DNA of 64,000 nt, taken from Allorhizobium ampelinum S4 (GTDB lineage: Bacteria; Pseudomonadota; Alphaproteobacteria; Rhizobiales; Rhizobiaceae). Where the stretch lies: positions 1,429,001 to 1,493,000 of the forward strand of contig NC_011989.1 of the NCBI RefSeq assembly GCF_000016285.1. Direction: 5' to 3'. Of the stretch, positions 29,050-36,912 are shown piece after piece. The position numbers and the translations under genes are program-made. How positions within the stretch are numbered: the stretch's first letter is position 1; each line of letters begins with the position of its first letter. The notes under the pieces are model-generated. The model worked only from the letters and a program-made list of their open reading frames with translations. It did not search any database and had not been told where the DNA came from.

Positions 29050-30336
29050 CTATTTTTTATTGCTGTCGAAGGTGAAGCCGGTTTCGACCATGCCCTTGCC
29101 GAATTTCATCCGCAATTGGTCCATGGCGGCTTCCGCCTTGGCGCGGCGGGCGGCATCCGGATCGACCAGATCCGGGGGGTCGGCCAGGCTTGGGTCGGCA
29201 AAATCGCTGATGCCGATACCGATTAGCCGAAATTTCGTGCCATCGGCTTCCTTTTCCAGCATTTGCAGGCCCGTGCGAAAGATCCGGTCGGCAAGTTGAG
29301 TGGGATCGTCCAAGCGCCGGTTGCGGGTGCGTAATTTGAAATCGGCGCTCTTCAGCTTCAAGATAACGGTGTGTCCAGCCAGTTCCTGCTTTTTCAAGCG
29401 CCAGGCGACTTTCTCCGAGAGCTTGCGCAGATGGGGGACAAGGTCTTCCCGGCGGGAAATATCGTCAAAGAACGTGGTTTCGGCGGAGACGCTTTTGGCC
29501 GGGTCATTGGTATGGACGTCCCGGTCGTCTATGCCTTTCGATAGCCGTGCCAGTCGTTGGCCCATGCTGCCATAGCGGCGGATCAGGTCGCTTTCCTCCA
29601 TGGTTTGCAATTGTCCGATGGTGCGGATGCCGTCTTTTTCCAAGGTGCTGGCGAAGGCCTTGCCGACGCCCCAGATCGTGGTGACAGGGCGGGGCGCCAG
29701 AAAGTCCAGCGCTTCGGCCTCGCCGACGACCGAAAATCCCCGCGGTTTTTGCAGGTCGGACGCCACTTTCGCCAGAAATTTACAATAGGATAGACCAACA
29801 GAAACGGTGATGCCGATCTCGCTTTCAATACGCCGGGCAAGCCGTGCCAGCACAAGCGCGGGTGGCGCGTGATGCAGGGCCTCAGTCCCTTTCAATTCCA
29901 GAAAGGCCTCATCAATGGACAGGGGTTGCACCAGAGGGGTCAACTCCTCCATCATTGCCCGGACCTGCCGACCGACGCGGGAATATTTTTCCATATTCGG
30001 TGGAATGACTACGGCGTCAGGGCAAGCTTCCAACGCCTTGAACATCGGCATGGCCGAGCGCACACCATGGATGCGGGCCACGTAACAGGCGGTGGAAACC
30101 ACACCGCGCTTACCACCGCCAATGATCAATGGCTTGTCGATCAGGTCTGGATTGTCGCGCTTTTCAACAGAGGCATAAAAGGCGTCGCAATCGATATGGG
30201 CCAATGTCAGCTTAAACAGTTCCGGGTGATAGACGAGGCGAGGGCTGCCGCAAGCCGTGCATCTCCGCTTGCCTTCCGCCTGTAGGGAAAGGCAATCACG
30301 ACAAAAGCCGGAATGGAGGGGCGGCGCAGCAGACAT
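29050..30336 (-). CDS. dinB: DNA polymerase IV with N-terminal zinc-ribbon-like extension
   Basis: Y-family translesion polymerase. The catalytic part shows [18 protein letters not shown] (46-63), [31 protein letters not shown] with the second acidic pair, [20 protein letters not shown] and a helix-hairpin-helix WGVGKAFA; the little-finger domain follows. Unlike the E. coli protein it begins with about 40 extra residues with C12-x2-C15 and C26-x2-C29, a probable zinc ribbon. The C-terminus lacks an obvious QLxLF clamp motif. Start: an ATG at 30348 lies inside a LexA box, so the next ATG, 30336, is preferred. SOS control is strongly suggested. Confidence 0.95.
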   Translation of the reverse strand: MSAAPPLHSGFCRDCLSLQAEGKRRCTACGSPRLVYHPELFKLTLAHIDCDAFYASVEKRDNPDLIDKPLIIGGGKRGVVSTACYVARIHGVRSAMPMFKALEACPDAVVIPPNMEKYSRVGRQVRAMMEELTPLVQPLSIDEAFLELKGTEALHHAPPALVLARLARRIESEIGITVSVGLSYCKFLAKVASDLQKPRGFSVVGEAEALDFLAPRPVTTIWGVGKAFASTLEKDGIRTIGQLQTMEESDLIRRYGSMGQRLARLSKGIDDRDVHTNDPAKSVSAETTFFDDISRREDLVPHLRKLSEKVAWRLKKQELAGHTVILKLKSADFKLRTRNRRLDDPTQLADRIFRTGLQMLEKEADGTKFRLIGIGISDFADPSLADPPDLVDPDAARRAKAEAAMDQLRMKFGKGMVETGFTFDSNKK

Positions 30337-30342
30337 GGGCGA

Positions 30343-30357
30343 GAACATATGTTGAAC
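30343..30357 (-). promoter_or_regulatory. LexA (SOS) box at the dinB start
   Basis: On the minus strand the sequence is GTTC-AACATAT-GTTC, an exact match to the alphaproteobacterial LexA operator GTTC-N7-GTTC. It lies seven bases before the preferred dinB start codon and covers the alternative ATG at 30348, so a bound repressor would block transcription initiation or very early elongation. I found no other copy at the start of a DNA-repair gene in the window. Confidence 0.85.
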
Positions 30358-30444
30358 ATCGCCACCATAAGCCGGGTTTTCAGTGCCTGCAAGGGGAACC
30401 CTTGCTAATCTCCATGGCCTGAAAAAGTAAAAGACGGAAGCGGA

Positions 30445-31092
30445 TCAGACCCGCGCCTGGAAATGGCGGAGAACTCGCTCGCTGGCATCGTGCCAATCGT
30501 CGGCACGCAATACATGGGGGCCGGGCGGCGGCGCGTGGCGATGAATTTCAGACTGAGGCCCGATCTGCACCAGTAGACAGTCCGGTGCATGCTCTCCCAC
30601 GGAATGGAGATTATGGGCCATGTCATCCATGAAGGCGAAGGGCAGGGGCCTGTCACCATGCAGGGCTTTCACAACTGGTCCCTTTGGGCTTTCCGTGGCC
30701 AGGAGGGGGAAATCCAGCCCCAGCCGGTCCAGCAGACGGCGCCGCTGGGCGGTAAAGGCGGGGGGCATGGCGGTCAGAAACACAATATCGGCAATCTTGC
30801 CGATCCGTTGCAGCACGGCCACGGCATCGCCAAACGGCGTCTGCCATTCTTCCTGCTTTTCGAAAAACGTCAGCAGGAGATCCGTGACAATCTGATCTTC
30901 CAGCGCAAGCTGATCCTTGGCTGACACGATATTGCCATGCAGTCGAAAGGATTTCGGCAAGAGACGATGGCCCAGGCTGTCGAGATAGGCCTCGAAGGGT
31001 ACCAGGAATTCCAGCACGACGTCGTCGACGTCACTGATCAGCAATGGCCGGTCCGCCAATTGAACGTGGTTGAAGTCGACAATCTCGCCCAT
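30445..31092 (-). CDS. HAD-superfamily hydrolase-like protein
   Basis: A 215-residue cytoplasmic protein of the haloacid dehalogenase fold. Motif I is D-V-D-D-V-V near residue 21 (two aspartates spaced as nucleophile and acid), motif II the T in VFLTAMPP, and the late acidic pair is FMDDMAHN (around 155-162). A helical cap fills residues 35-95. The substrate is unknown. Its ATG overlaps the DUF3572 stop (ATGA on the minus strand), so the two are co-translated. It ends about 110 bases before the start of dinB, which is transcribed in the same direction. Confidence 0.8.
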   Translation of the reverse strand: MGEIVDFNHVQLADRPLLISDVDDVVLEFLVPFEAYLDSLGHRLLPKSFRLHGNIVSAKDQLALEDQIVTDLLLTFFEKQEEWQTPFGDAVAVLQRIGKIADIVFLTAMPPAFTAQRRRLLDRLGLDFPLLATESPKGPVVKALHGDRPLPFAFMDDMAHNLHSVGEHAPDCLLVQIGPQSEIHRHAPPPGPHVLRADDWHDASERVLRHFQARV

Positions 31093-31400
31093 CAGATTTC
31101 ACCGGAATCAAGTGCAGGCCGAACATAGACGTGATAGGCTGCAATCACATCTTCCGGGCGGGTCTGGGTGGCGGAGCAGAATTCCAGCAAGGTCGGTTCA
31201 TGCTGCATGAGAAACTCCAGAAGTCCGGCCAGAAATTCCGGGTCATTGACGGCCAGGCGCAATTGCTGAGGCTCCAGGCCGGTCAGGGACAGAAACCGTC
31301 CCAGCATGTCCGGCTCACTCGCTAGCCAACCCAGTACGGCAATCGCCGTTTGTTCGGCGTGCTCTGCTGAAACCGTCTTGATCGTCACTTTGTCTCGCAC
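31092..31400 (-). CDS. DUF3572 family protein
   Basis: A 102-residue helical cytoplasmic protein of the alphaproteobacterial DUF3572 family. Recognisable parts are EQTAIAVLGWLASEPDMLGRFLSLTGL, the block DPEFLAGLLEFLMQHEPTLLEFC and a terminal PEDVIAAYHVY. No catalytic motif is visible and no function is known. It is the first gene of a two-gene unit with the HAD protein (ATGA overlap) and diverges from divK 240 bases away. That gap holds no other gene that I can support. Confidence 0.8.
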   Translation of the reverse strand: MRDKVTIKTVSAEHAEQTAIAVLGWLASEPDMLGRFLSLTGLEPQQLRLAVNDPEFLAGLLEFLMQHEPTLLEFCSATQTRPEDVIAAYHVYVRPALDSGEI

Positions 31401-31642
31401 AGTCTATGCCCATTTCAGTTTGTTTCGTCCGGCAGTTCGTTCTATCCGGCCAACTCGCTTAAACCGGTTGTTATTTTCGGTTTATCACGGTTAAATTGTC
31501 TTGACTGACTTGTGTCGCAATGTGCCGGGGAATTACCTATTTCTCAACCAAATCGCGCTAAATTCTATTTCACAAAAGAATGAATCTTTATGTCTGTTAC
31601 GCCTGTCATCCACCATGGAGGGCGGGAAAGCAAGGATTGAAA

Positions 31643-32014
31643 ATGCCGAAAAAGGTGATGATCGTTGAAGATAACGAGCTGAACATGAAACTGTTTCGTG
31701 ATCTGATCGAAGCGTCGGGCTATGCGACCATCCAGACCCGTAACGGCATGGAAGCGCTGGAATTGGCCCGCAAACATCATCCCGATCTGATCCTGATGGA
31801 CATACAGCTACCGGAAGTTTCCGGCCTGGAAGTGACCAAATGGCTGAAGCAGGATAGCGAGCTGCACGTTATTCCCGTGATCGCGGTGACTGCCTTTGCC
31901 ATGAAGGGCGATGAGGAACGTATTCGCCAGGGTGGGTGCGAGGCCTATGTGTCGAAGCCGATTTCCGTGCCAAAATTCCTGGAAACGATCAAGACCTATC
32001 TGGGCGACGCCTGA
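31643..32014 (+). CDS. divK: single-domain response regulator DivK
   Basis: A 123-residue receiver domain without an output domain. Acidic residues E9-D10, phospho-acceptor D53 in [12 protein letters not shown] at VTAFAM and K in VSKPIS are all present. DivK, phosphorylated by PleC/DivJ-type kinases, controls DivL-CckA and so CtrA activity in the alphaproteobacterial cell cycle. The ATG at 31643 gives the same length as Caulobacter DivK; an in-frame start at 31580 is ignored. pleD follows after 187 bases, the same order as in Caulobacter. Confidence 0.95.
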   Translation: MPKKVMIVEDNELNMKLFRDLIEASGYATIQTRNGMEALELARKHHPDLILMDIQLPEVSGLEVTKWLKQDSELHVIPVIAVTAFAMKGDEERIRQGGCEAYVSKPISVPKFLETIKTYLGDA

Positions 32015-32201
32015 GGCGCAGGCAGCGCGGGGTTCTCAAACCCATAGGCGATCGCCGTGAGATCTGGTCAAATGCCTGATGGACCGCGGCGCTCTGGAAG
32101 TTATGAATTCTATCTGAAGTGCCAGTCTGTCGGGGTGGCGCAATGTTCATGCAGAGCCGGTCGCGCGAGTGCGCCAGGCATGCTTCAAGGGGTGATGGCT
32201 G

Positions 32202-33572
32202 ATGACAGCCCGTATTCTGGTTGTTGATGATGTTCCTGCCAATGTGAAGCTGTTGGAAGCGCGGCTGCTGGCGGAATATTTCGAGGTATTGACGGCGGAA
32301 GACGGGTTGAAGGCGCTGGATATCTGCGACCGCACCCAGGTGGACGTCGTCCTTCTTGATGTCATGATGCCAGGCATTGACGGCTTTGAAGTGTGCGAGC
32401 GGCTGAAATCCAGCCCGCGCACGGCCCATATTCCCGTGGTGATGGTCACGGCACTGGACCAGCCTTCGGACCGGGTGAGGGGATTGAAGGCTGGCGCTGA
32501 CGATTTTCTGACCAAGCCGGTCAACGATCTGCAACTGATCTCCCGGGTTAAAAGTCTGGTGCGTCTGAAAACCCTTTCCGATGAATTGCGCATCCGCGCC
32601 GAGACGGCGCAGAAAATGGGCATAGACAGCAACATTCATCTCGGCGACGGTCGTATGGACGAGGTCGGCCAGGTTCTGCTGGTCGATAGCCGCGCCAGTT
32701 CGCAGGAGCGCATCATCAAGGCGTTGAAGCCTGTGGCCGATGTTGTTGCGATGTCCGACGCCCAGGCCGCGCTGTTTGAGGCGGCGGAAAGCAATTTCGA
32801 CCTGGTTATCGTCAATGGCACGCTGGAGGATTACGATCCGCTGCGCCTGTGTTCGCAGCTGCGGTCGCTGGACCGCACCCGCTTCATTCCGATTTTGCTG
32901 ATTGCCGACCAAGGCGAGGAATACTTGATCGTGCGGGCGTTGGATCTGGGCGTCAACGATTACATTGTCCGGCCGGTCGACACCAATGAGCTTCTGGCGC
33001 GCACGCTGACCCAGCTACGCCGCAAACGGTATAATGACAGGCTGCGCAGCAGCGTGCAGCAAACCATTGAACTGGCGGTGACCGACGATCTTACCGGACT
33101 TCACAATCGGCGCTATCTCGATACCCACATCAAAGTGTTGTTCGAGCGCTCCAGTCTGCGCAAGCAGCCGCTTTCGGTGTGTCTGGTGGATATCGATCGG
33201 TTCAAGCTGGTCAATGACACCTATGGCCATGAGGCGGGCGATGACGTTCTGCGGGAGTTTGCTGCTCGTATTCGCGCTACGGTGCGCGGAGCCGATCTTG
33301 CCTGCCGCTATGGCGGTGAGGAATTCGTGGTCGTGATGCCGGATACGTCGCAAGAGATGGCCGGTACGGTGGCCGAGCGCCTGCGCGAGATGGTAGAGAA
33401 AAAGCCATTTCGGTTGCAATCTGGCGGCGAACTGAATGTTACGGCATCGCTTGGCATCGCTACGGCGGGAGATGAGGTCGCAAGTCCGGAACAATTGTTA
33501 AGACAGGCTGACCGCGCGCTCTATCAGGCCAAAACCGAGGGCCGTAACAGGGTCGTGTCGGCGGCGGCTTAA
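32202..33572 (+). CDS. pleD: response regulator diguanylate cyclase PleD
   Basis: A 456-residue protein with two receiver domains and a C-terminal GGDEF domain that makes cyclic-di-GMP. The first receiver has D9-D10 and phospho-acceptor D53; the second (about 155-275) is degenerate (LVDSRASS in place of the acidic pair). The active site is G371-G-E-E-F375, with the inhibitory I-site R362-x-x-D365 five residues before, so feedback inhibition by product is expected. In Caulobacter PleD drives the swarmer-to-stalked transition together with DivK; in Agrobacterium it affects attachment and polysaccharide. Confidence 0.95.
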   Translation: MTARILVVDDVPANVKLLEARLLAEYFEVLTAEDGLKALDICDRTQVDVVLLDVMMPGIDGFEVCERLKSSPRTAHIPVVMVTALDQPSDRVRGLKAGADDFLTKPVNDLQLISRVKSLVRLKTLSDELRIRAETAQKMGIDSNIHLGDGRMDEVGQVLLVDSRASSQERIIKALKPVADVVAMSDAQAALFEAAESNFDLVIVNGTLEDYDPLRLCSQLRSLDRTRFIPILLIADQGEEYLIVRALDLGVNDYIVRPVDTNELLARTLTQLRRKRYNDRLRSSVQQTIELAVTDDLTGLHNRRYLDTHIKVLFERSSLRKQPLSVCLVDIDRFKLVNDTYGHEAGDDVLREFAARIRATVRGADLACRYGGEEFVVVMPDTSQEMAGTVAERLREMVEKKPFRLQSGGELNVTASLGIATAGDEVASPEQLLRQADRALYQAKTEGRNRVVSAAA

Positions 33573-34147
33573 AGTAATTTCAGCACAGGTGTACCTTTGT
33601 GTTTGGGGTCACGTGGAGCCCGCTCTCCCGCATCATCAAAAATTCATCTGCCGTGATTTTCCGTTACATCCATGCGCGTGTTCAAGGATCCGGTTTGGCA
33701 AAAATTTGCTCCTGACATGGAAAGCCATGTTTGCCCGGACTTTTCCGAGAGCTTGTAGATGTGCTCGATACATGTCTATTTTTTTTTAAAAAAATAAAAA
33801 ATATACCATAAATAAATAAGGGTATAGTTTTATTTTTGTACTCTGTTTTGGATAGAAATGGAGGTGTAATAGAAAGTTATGTTTTTCGAATTGTTGATAA
33901 CGACGATTTTTCGTCGATATCGAGAGTTTTTTAGAGAAAATACTTGCCTCTCTGGAGTGTTAATTCTATTTGTTTTTACGAAGCGGAAATGAGCAGAATT
34001 TAACCATGCCGACATCGAAAAGATGCAACGGTTAAGAAAATGTTGATTTTTTATTTCATATGCGCATAGTTGGGACAACTACGATGCATCCATAGCAAGC
34101 TGTGCTTTAACGTATGCTGTGGTTCTTAATAAATGCCGTTTTTATAA
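33573..34147. other. AT-rich gene-free region downstream of pleD
   Basis: About 575 bases without a supported gene. From roughly 33770 the base composition turns strongly AT-rich, with long A/T runs, the hairpins TATACC/GGTATA (33802-33807, 33821-33826) and CGACGA-TTTT-TCGTCG (33901-33916). A minus-strand frame at 33830-34078 exists but uses a TTG start without a ribosome-binding site and codons unlike the neighbours. The stretch may carry promoters or be an acquired or decaying segment. Confidence 0.5.
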
Positions 34148-34385
34148 GCTGCTTAGAGATATCCATCGATCCCTGTGGATCTGAGAAATTAAGCAGTAAA
34201 AACTGACGAATAACAGGTTTAACCAATACCCCATGGTGCTCAGGTCCGCCGCATCTCCTGGGTCGTGGGGTTGGTCGGCAGGTGTGCGATTATCAAGCGG
34301 TTCCTCGTGCCGTTATTGCATGCCCGCCGACCCCCATTCCAACGCCGCTTCCCAACGCCGCTTCCTTGTCCGGAGGCGGCGTTTT
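34148..34385 (+). ncRNA. candidate structured small RNA between pleD and rpmG
   Basis: Three consecutive inverted repeats in one orientation end in an intrinsic terminator, with no gene to terminate. First, CTGCTTA (34149-34155) pairs with TAAGCAG (34190-34196) and inside it ATCCA with TGGAT. Second, a longer stem with GGTCGGC near 34274 pairing with GCCGACC near 34327, extended by GGG/CCC. Third, the terminator at 34354-34385. A possible -10 (TATAAG, 34143-34148) is close to the first stem. The strand is set by the terminator T-run. The 5' end is a guess; no family was recognised. Confidence 0.35.
34354..34385 (+). terminator. intrinsic terminator with duplicated upstream arm
   Basis: AACGCCGCTTCC (34354-34365) pairs with GGAGGCGGCGTT (34372-34383; one G-T wobble) around a six-base loop and ends in TTTT. 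The left arm is present twice in tandem: an identical 12-base copy lies at 34341-34352, one base before. Either copy could pair with the single right arm. pleD ends 780 bases upstream, so a shorter unannotated transcript is the likelier client. Confidence 0.75.
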
Positions 34386-34556
34386 GCGTTTCGCGGTCGA
34401 GATGGTTTCCGATGCATTCTAACCTGCGCCCCTCTCTATGCGTGGGGTCACTGTCCTCGCGCCGACAGCGTCCTTACGCCTATTGCCCCAGGCAGGATCG
34501 GGCTCGGCTTTTAAAGTCGGTCTGCGTGGCGTGCTGGCCCATCCTCAAAACGGCAT

Positions 34557-34583
34557 AAAAAAAGCGCGCCGGATGGAGCGCGC
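34557..34583 (-). terminator. intrinsic terminator of rpmG
   Basis: On the minus strand GCGCGC (34583-34578) and GCGCGC (34569-34564), extended by a wobble pair and an A-T pair, form a stem with an eight-base loop, followed by seven T. It lies 29 bases after the rpmG stop. Confidence 0.85.
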
Positions 34584-34611
34584 CTTTCAATCTTCTTACG
34601 AAGAACCAGGA

Positions 34612-34779
34612 TCACTTGATCTTGGTTTCCTTAAACTCGACATGCTTGCGAGCGATCGGGTCGTATTTGGTCTTCGTCATCTTGTCCGTCATCGTACGGC
34701 TGTTCTTGGTGGTGACGTAGAAGAAACCCGTATCGGCTGTCGACAGCAGCTTGATCTTGATGGTTGTAGCCTTGGCCAT
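34612..34779 (-). CDS. rpmG: 50S ribosomal protein L33
   Basis: A 55-residue basic protein, [20 protein letters not shown] at the start, then [10 protein letters not shown] and a lysine-rich C-terminus. This is the standard L33 of Rhizobiales and other proteobacteria. It lacks the two CxxC pairs of the zinc-binding L33 form, so it is the zinc-independent (C-minus) type. L33 sits near the E site of the large subunit. It is preceded by CAGGAC on the minus strand and has its own terminator. The MFS gene is upstream in the same direction. Confidence 0.96.
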   Translation of the reverse strand: MAKATTIKIKLLSTADTGFFYVTTKNSRTMTDKMTKTKYDPIARKHVEFKETKIK

Positions 34780-34872
34780 GGTCGTCCTGCCTTACATGAA
34801 TAACACAAAGCCGTGACGACCTTCAGGGCCCACGGCAAATCTGGGCGGAAACTACAAATCGCCACCGAAAAG

Positions 34873-36057
34873 TCAACCCCGCACACCCTTGAAAAACAAT
34901 CGTGCGACGGAAAGAACCACATATAACGCAAAGAAGCCGGCAATCGACCAGGCAAAACCGGCATTTCCGCCCATGTCAATCGCTGCACCCACCACTTGTG
35001 GTCCGGCCACCGTGCCAACGGCGTAGCAGAAAACGAAGGCGGCATTGGCGGCGGCAAGGTCTGAGCCTGTGAGTCGGGAGCCGAGATGACTGAGGCCGAT
35101 TGTGTAGAGGCCCGACACGCAGCCGCCCCAGAATAGCAGGATGACGGCCATCGCCATCCAGCTATGGGAGATCAGCGGCAGCAGCAGCGATCCGATCAGA
35201 CCGACCGTCGCCAGGGCGCCGAGCAGCAAGCGGCGATCCCTAAGCTTGTCGGAGAGCATGCCAAGCGGGATCTGGAACACCATATTGCCAACCCCCATCA
35301 CAGTGAGCAGCAGGGCTGACTGGGCCTCTGTGAAGCCGATACGGGTGGCATAGACGGGCATCAGTGACAGTCCACCGACTTCCACCGCGCCGAACACGAA
35401 GACGGCGGCTGTGGCGGTTGGCACCAGGAAGATATAGCGGAAGAAATGCATCTCTGGCTTTTCATCCAGCGCCGGGCTTTCGTTGCGGGCAACGAAGATC
35501 GGCACCGCTGCCATGAGGATGGCAACCGCACCGATGGCAAAGGGCAATACGCCTTCACTGCCGACAATCGAAAACAGCAAGGGGCCTGCTGCAAAACCGA
35601 CCGATAGGACCGTGGCATAAATGCCGAGCACCAGCCCGCGCCGCGACGGGGGGGCGGCCGCATTGATCCAGAATTCCGACAGGATGAACAATGTCGTCGT
35701 GGCGCCGTGAAACACCAGTCGCAGGGGAAACCACATCCAGAAGGCTTCGGCGTAATAGAAGCCGAGCGAACTGAGCGCTGCCAGCAGCACCGCCCAGATC
35801 ATGGTCTGCGCCACCCCGACACGGTGCGCGAGCCTGGTGGTGATTGGCGCGGCAATCATCGCCGCAACGCCTGCCATGGCTGAATTCAGCCCGATCAGGG
35901 TGGAGGGAATGCCGCGTTTTTCCAGAATGATGCTGAGCAGCGGCAATCCAAGCCCGATGGCAATGCCCACAGCGGAAATCGATGAGACTGCGGCAATCAG
36001 CGATGGCCAATGGATCTCTTCACGATGTCCGGTAACAGGGTCTCTGGTGTCAGACAT
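34873..36057 (-). CDS. MFS transporter, YcaD-like
   Basis: A 394-residue major facilitator superfamily protein with twelve predicted membrane helices in two halves. Useful marks are the N-terminal IGLGLPLLSIILEKRG, the helix 2-3 loop NSAMAGVAAMIAAPITTRLAHRVG and the second-half equivalent GNMVFQIPLGMLSDKLRDRR. The closest group by general appearance is the YcaD/YfkF-like MFS set, whose substrates are poorly known. It is upstream of rpmG in the same direction, with 93 bases between, and no regulator is adjacent. Substrate cannot be read from sequence. Confidence 0.85.
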   Translation of the reverse strand: MSDTRDPVTGHREEIHWPSLIAAVSSISAVGIAIGLGLPLLSIILEKRGIPSTLIGLNSAMAGVAAMIAAPITTRLAHRVGVAQTMIWAVLLAALSSLGFYYAEAFWMWFPLRLVFHGATTTLFILSEFWINAAAPPSRRGLVLGIYATVLSVGFAAGPLLFSIVGSEGVLPFAIGAVAILMAAVPIFVARNESPALDEKPEMHFFRYIFLVPTATAAVFVFGAVEVGGLSLMPVYATRIGFTEAQSALLLTVMGVGNMVFQIPLGMLSDKLRDRRLLLGALATVGLIGSLLLPLISHSWMAMAVILLFWGGCVSGLYTIGLSHLGSRLTGSDLAAANAAFVFCYAVGTVAGPQVVGAAIDMGGNAGFAWSIAGFFALYVVLSVARLFFKGVRG

Positions 36058-36310
36058 GGAAGGTCCTTAGAAGAAAATGCACGCAATGCGCGGTGAAGGA
36101 TAACAGCGCAAGGCGTCATGCCAGGGCAACAAAGGCCGATTACATCTCATAATATGCCAGCGATCCTCCGGGGCTTTACTCCATAATGGCAAAAATCGAA
36201 ACCGGTTTAAGCCACTATGCAGAAAACTACTTATTTGATTGTCTTAATACGTCGCCCGACCTGGGTTGGTTTGGCCTGGCTGGTCCATCCGATATGGCTC
36301 GTTGAAACCG

Positions 36311-36766
36311 TCACTTTGGCGGATAGCGCTCGTCGTAGTCCTCGATCACCTCAGACTCGTCCCCGAAACCATGCATGCGCAGCGCCCATTGCAGCCCGAC
36401 CACGCCGCCCTTGATGGGCTGGATGATCAACAGAGAGACGATGACGGCAATCGGTGTCCAGATCGCCAGATGCGCCCAGGTTGACAGCACGAAGACCAGA
36501 TCGGTCATCATATAGCCGCCCAGCAGCACATGGCCGACGATCATGATGACGATATAGGGCGGCAGGTCGTCGGCCCTCTGATGGGAAAGATCCTCGCCGC
36601 AGGCTGCGCAGGTATCGACCGGCTTCAGGAAGGCCTTGAACAGGCGACCGGAGCCGCAGGCCGGACAGGTACACATCAGACCGCGCAGGATGGAGCGTCC
36701 AAGGGGGCGAACCGCATCCTTGCCGCCGCCGAAGCGGATAACGGGGGGAGACTGGCTGACAGACAT
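36311..36766 (-). CDS. DUF983 family membrane protein
   Basis: A 151-residue protein of the alphaproteobacterial DUF983 family. The N-terminal half carries two CxxC pairs (CPACGSGRLF and CAACGED), a probable zinc ribbon, and the C-terminal half has two membrane helices (YIVIMIVGHVLLGGYM and IWTPIAVIVSLLIIQPIKG). No function is established. It follows rnr in the same direction with a gap of 146 bases, and ends 253 bases before the MFS gene start. Neither gap shows a gene. Confidence 0.85.
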   Translation of the reverse strand: MSVSQSPPVIRFGGGKDAVRPLGRSILRGLMCTCPACGSGRLFKAFLKPVDTCAACGEDLSHQRADDLPPYIVIMIVGHVLLGGYMMTDLVFVLSTWAHLAIWTPIAVIVSLLIIQPIKGGVVGLQWALRMHGFGDESEVIEDYDERYPPK

Positions 36767-36912
36767 GCGGTTCCTCCTGAACTTCTATCAAATCCTATAG
36801 GCTTTGATCAAAGATGGGGCATGAAAGTTGATATTTCATCGCGGCATTTGCGCACAAGCGCTTCGACTGGCTTCATTTACGAAGCCCAGATATACGAACT
36901 CGGCGCGTAGTT

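Noticed and set aside
33830..34078. 82-codon minus-strand frame in the AT-rich patch
   Set aside because: TTG start without ribosome-binding site, AT-driven composition (Asn, Lys, Ile, Ser), no similarity recognised.
34233..34514. 93-codon plus-strand frame over the candidate sRNA and terminator
   Set aside because: Runs through a strong terminator hairpin; Ser/Arg/Cys-rich product typical of a chance frame.
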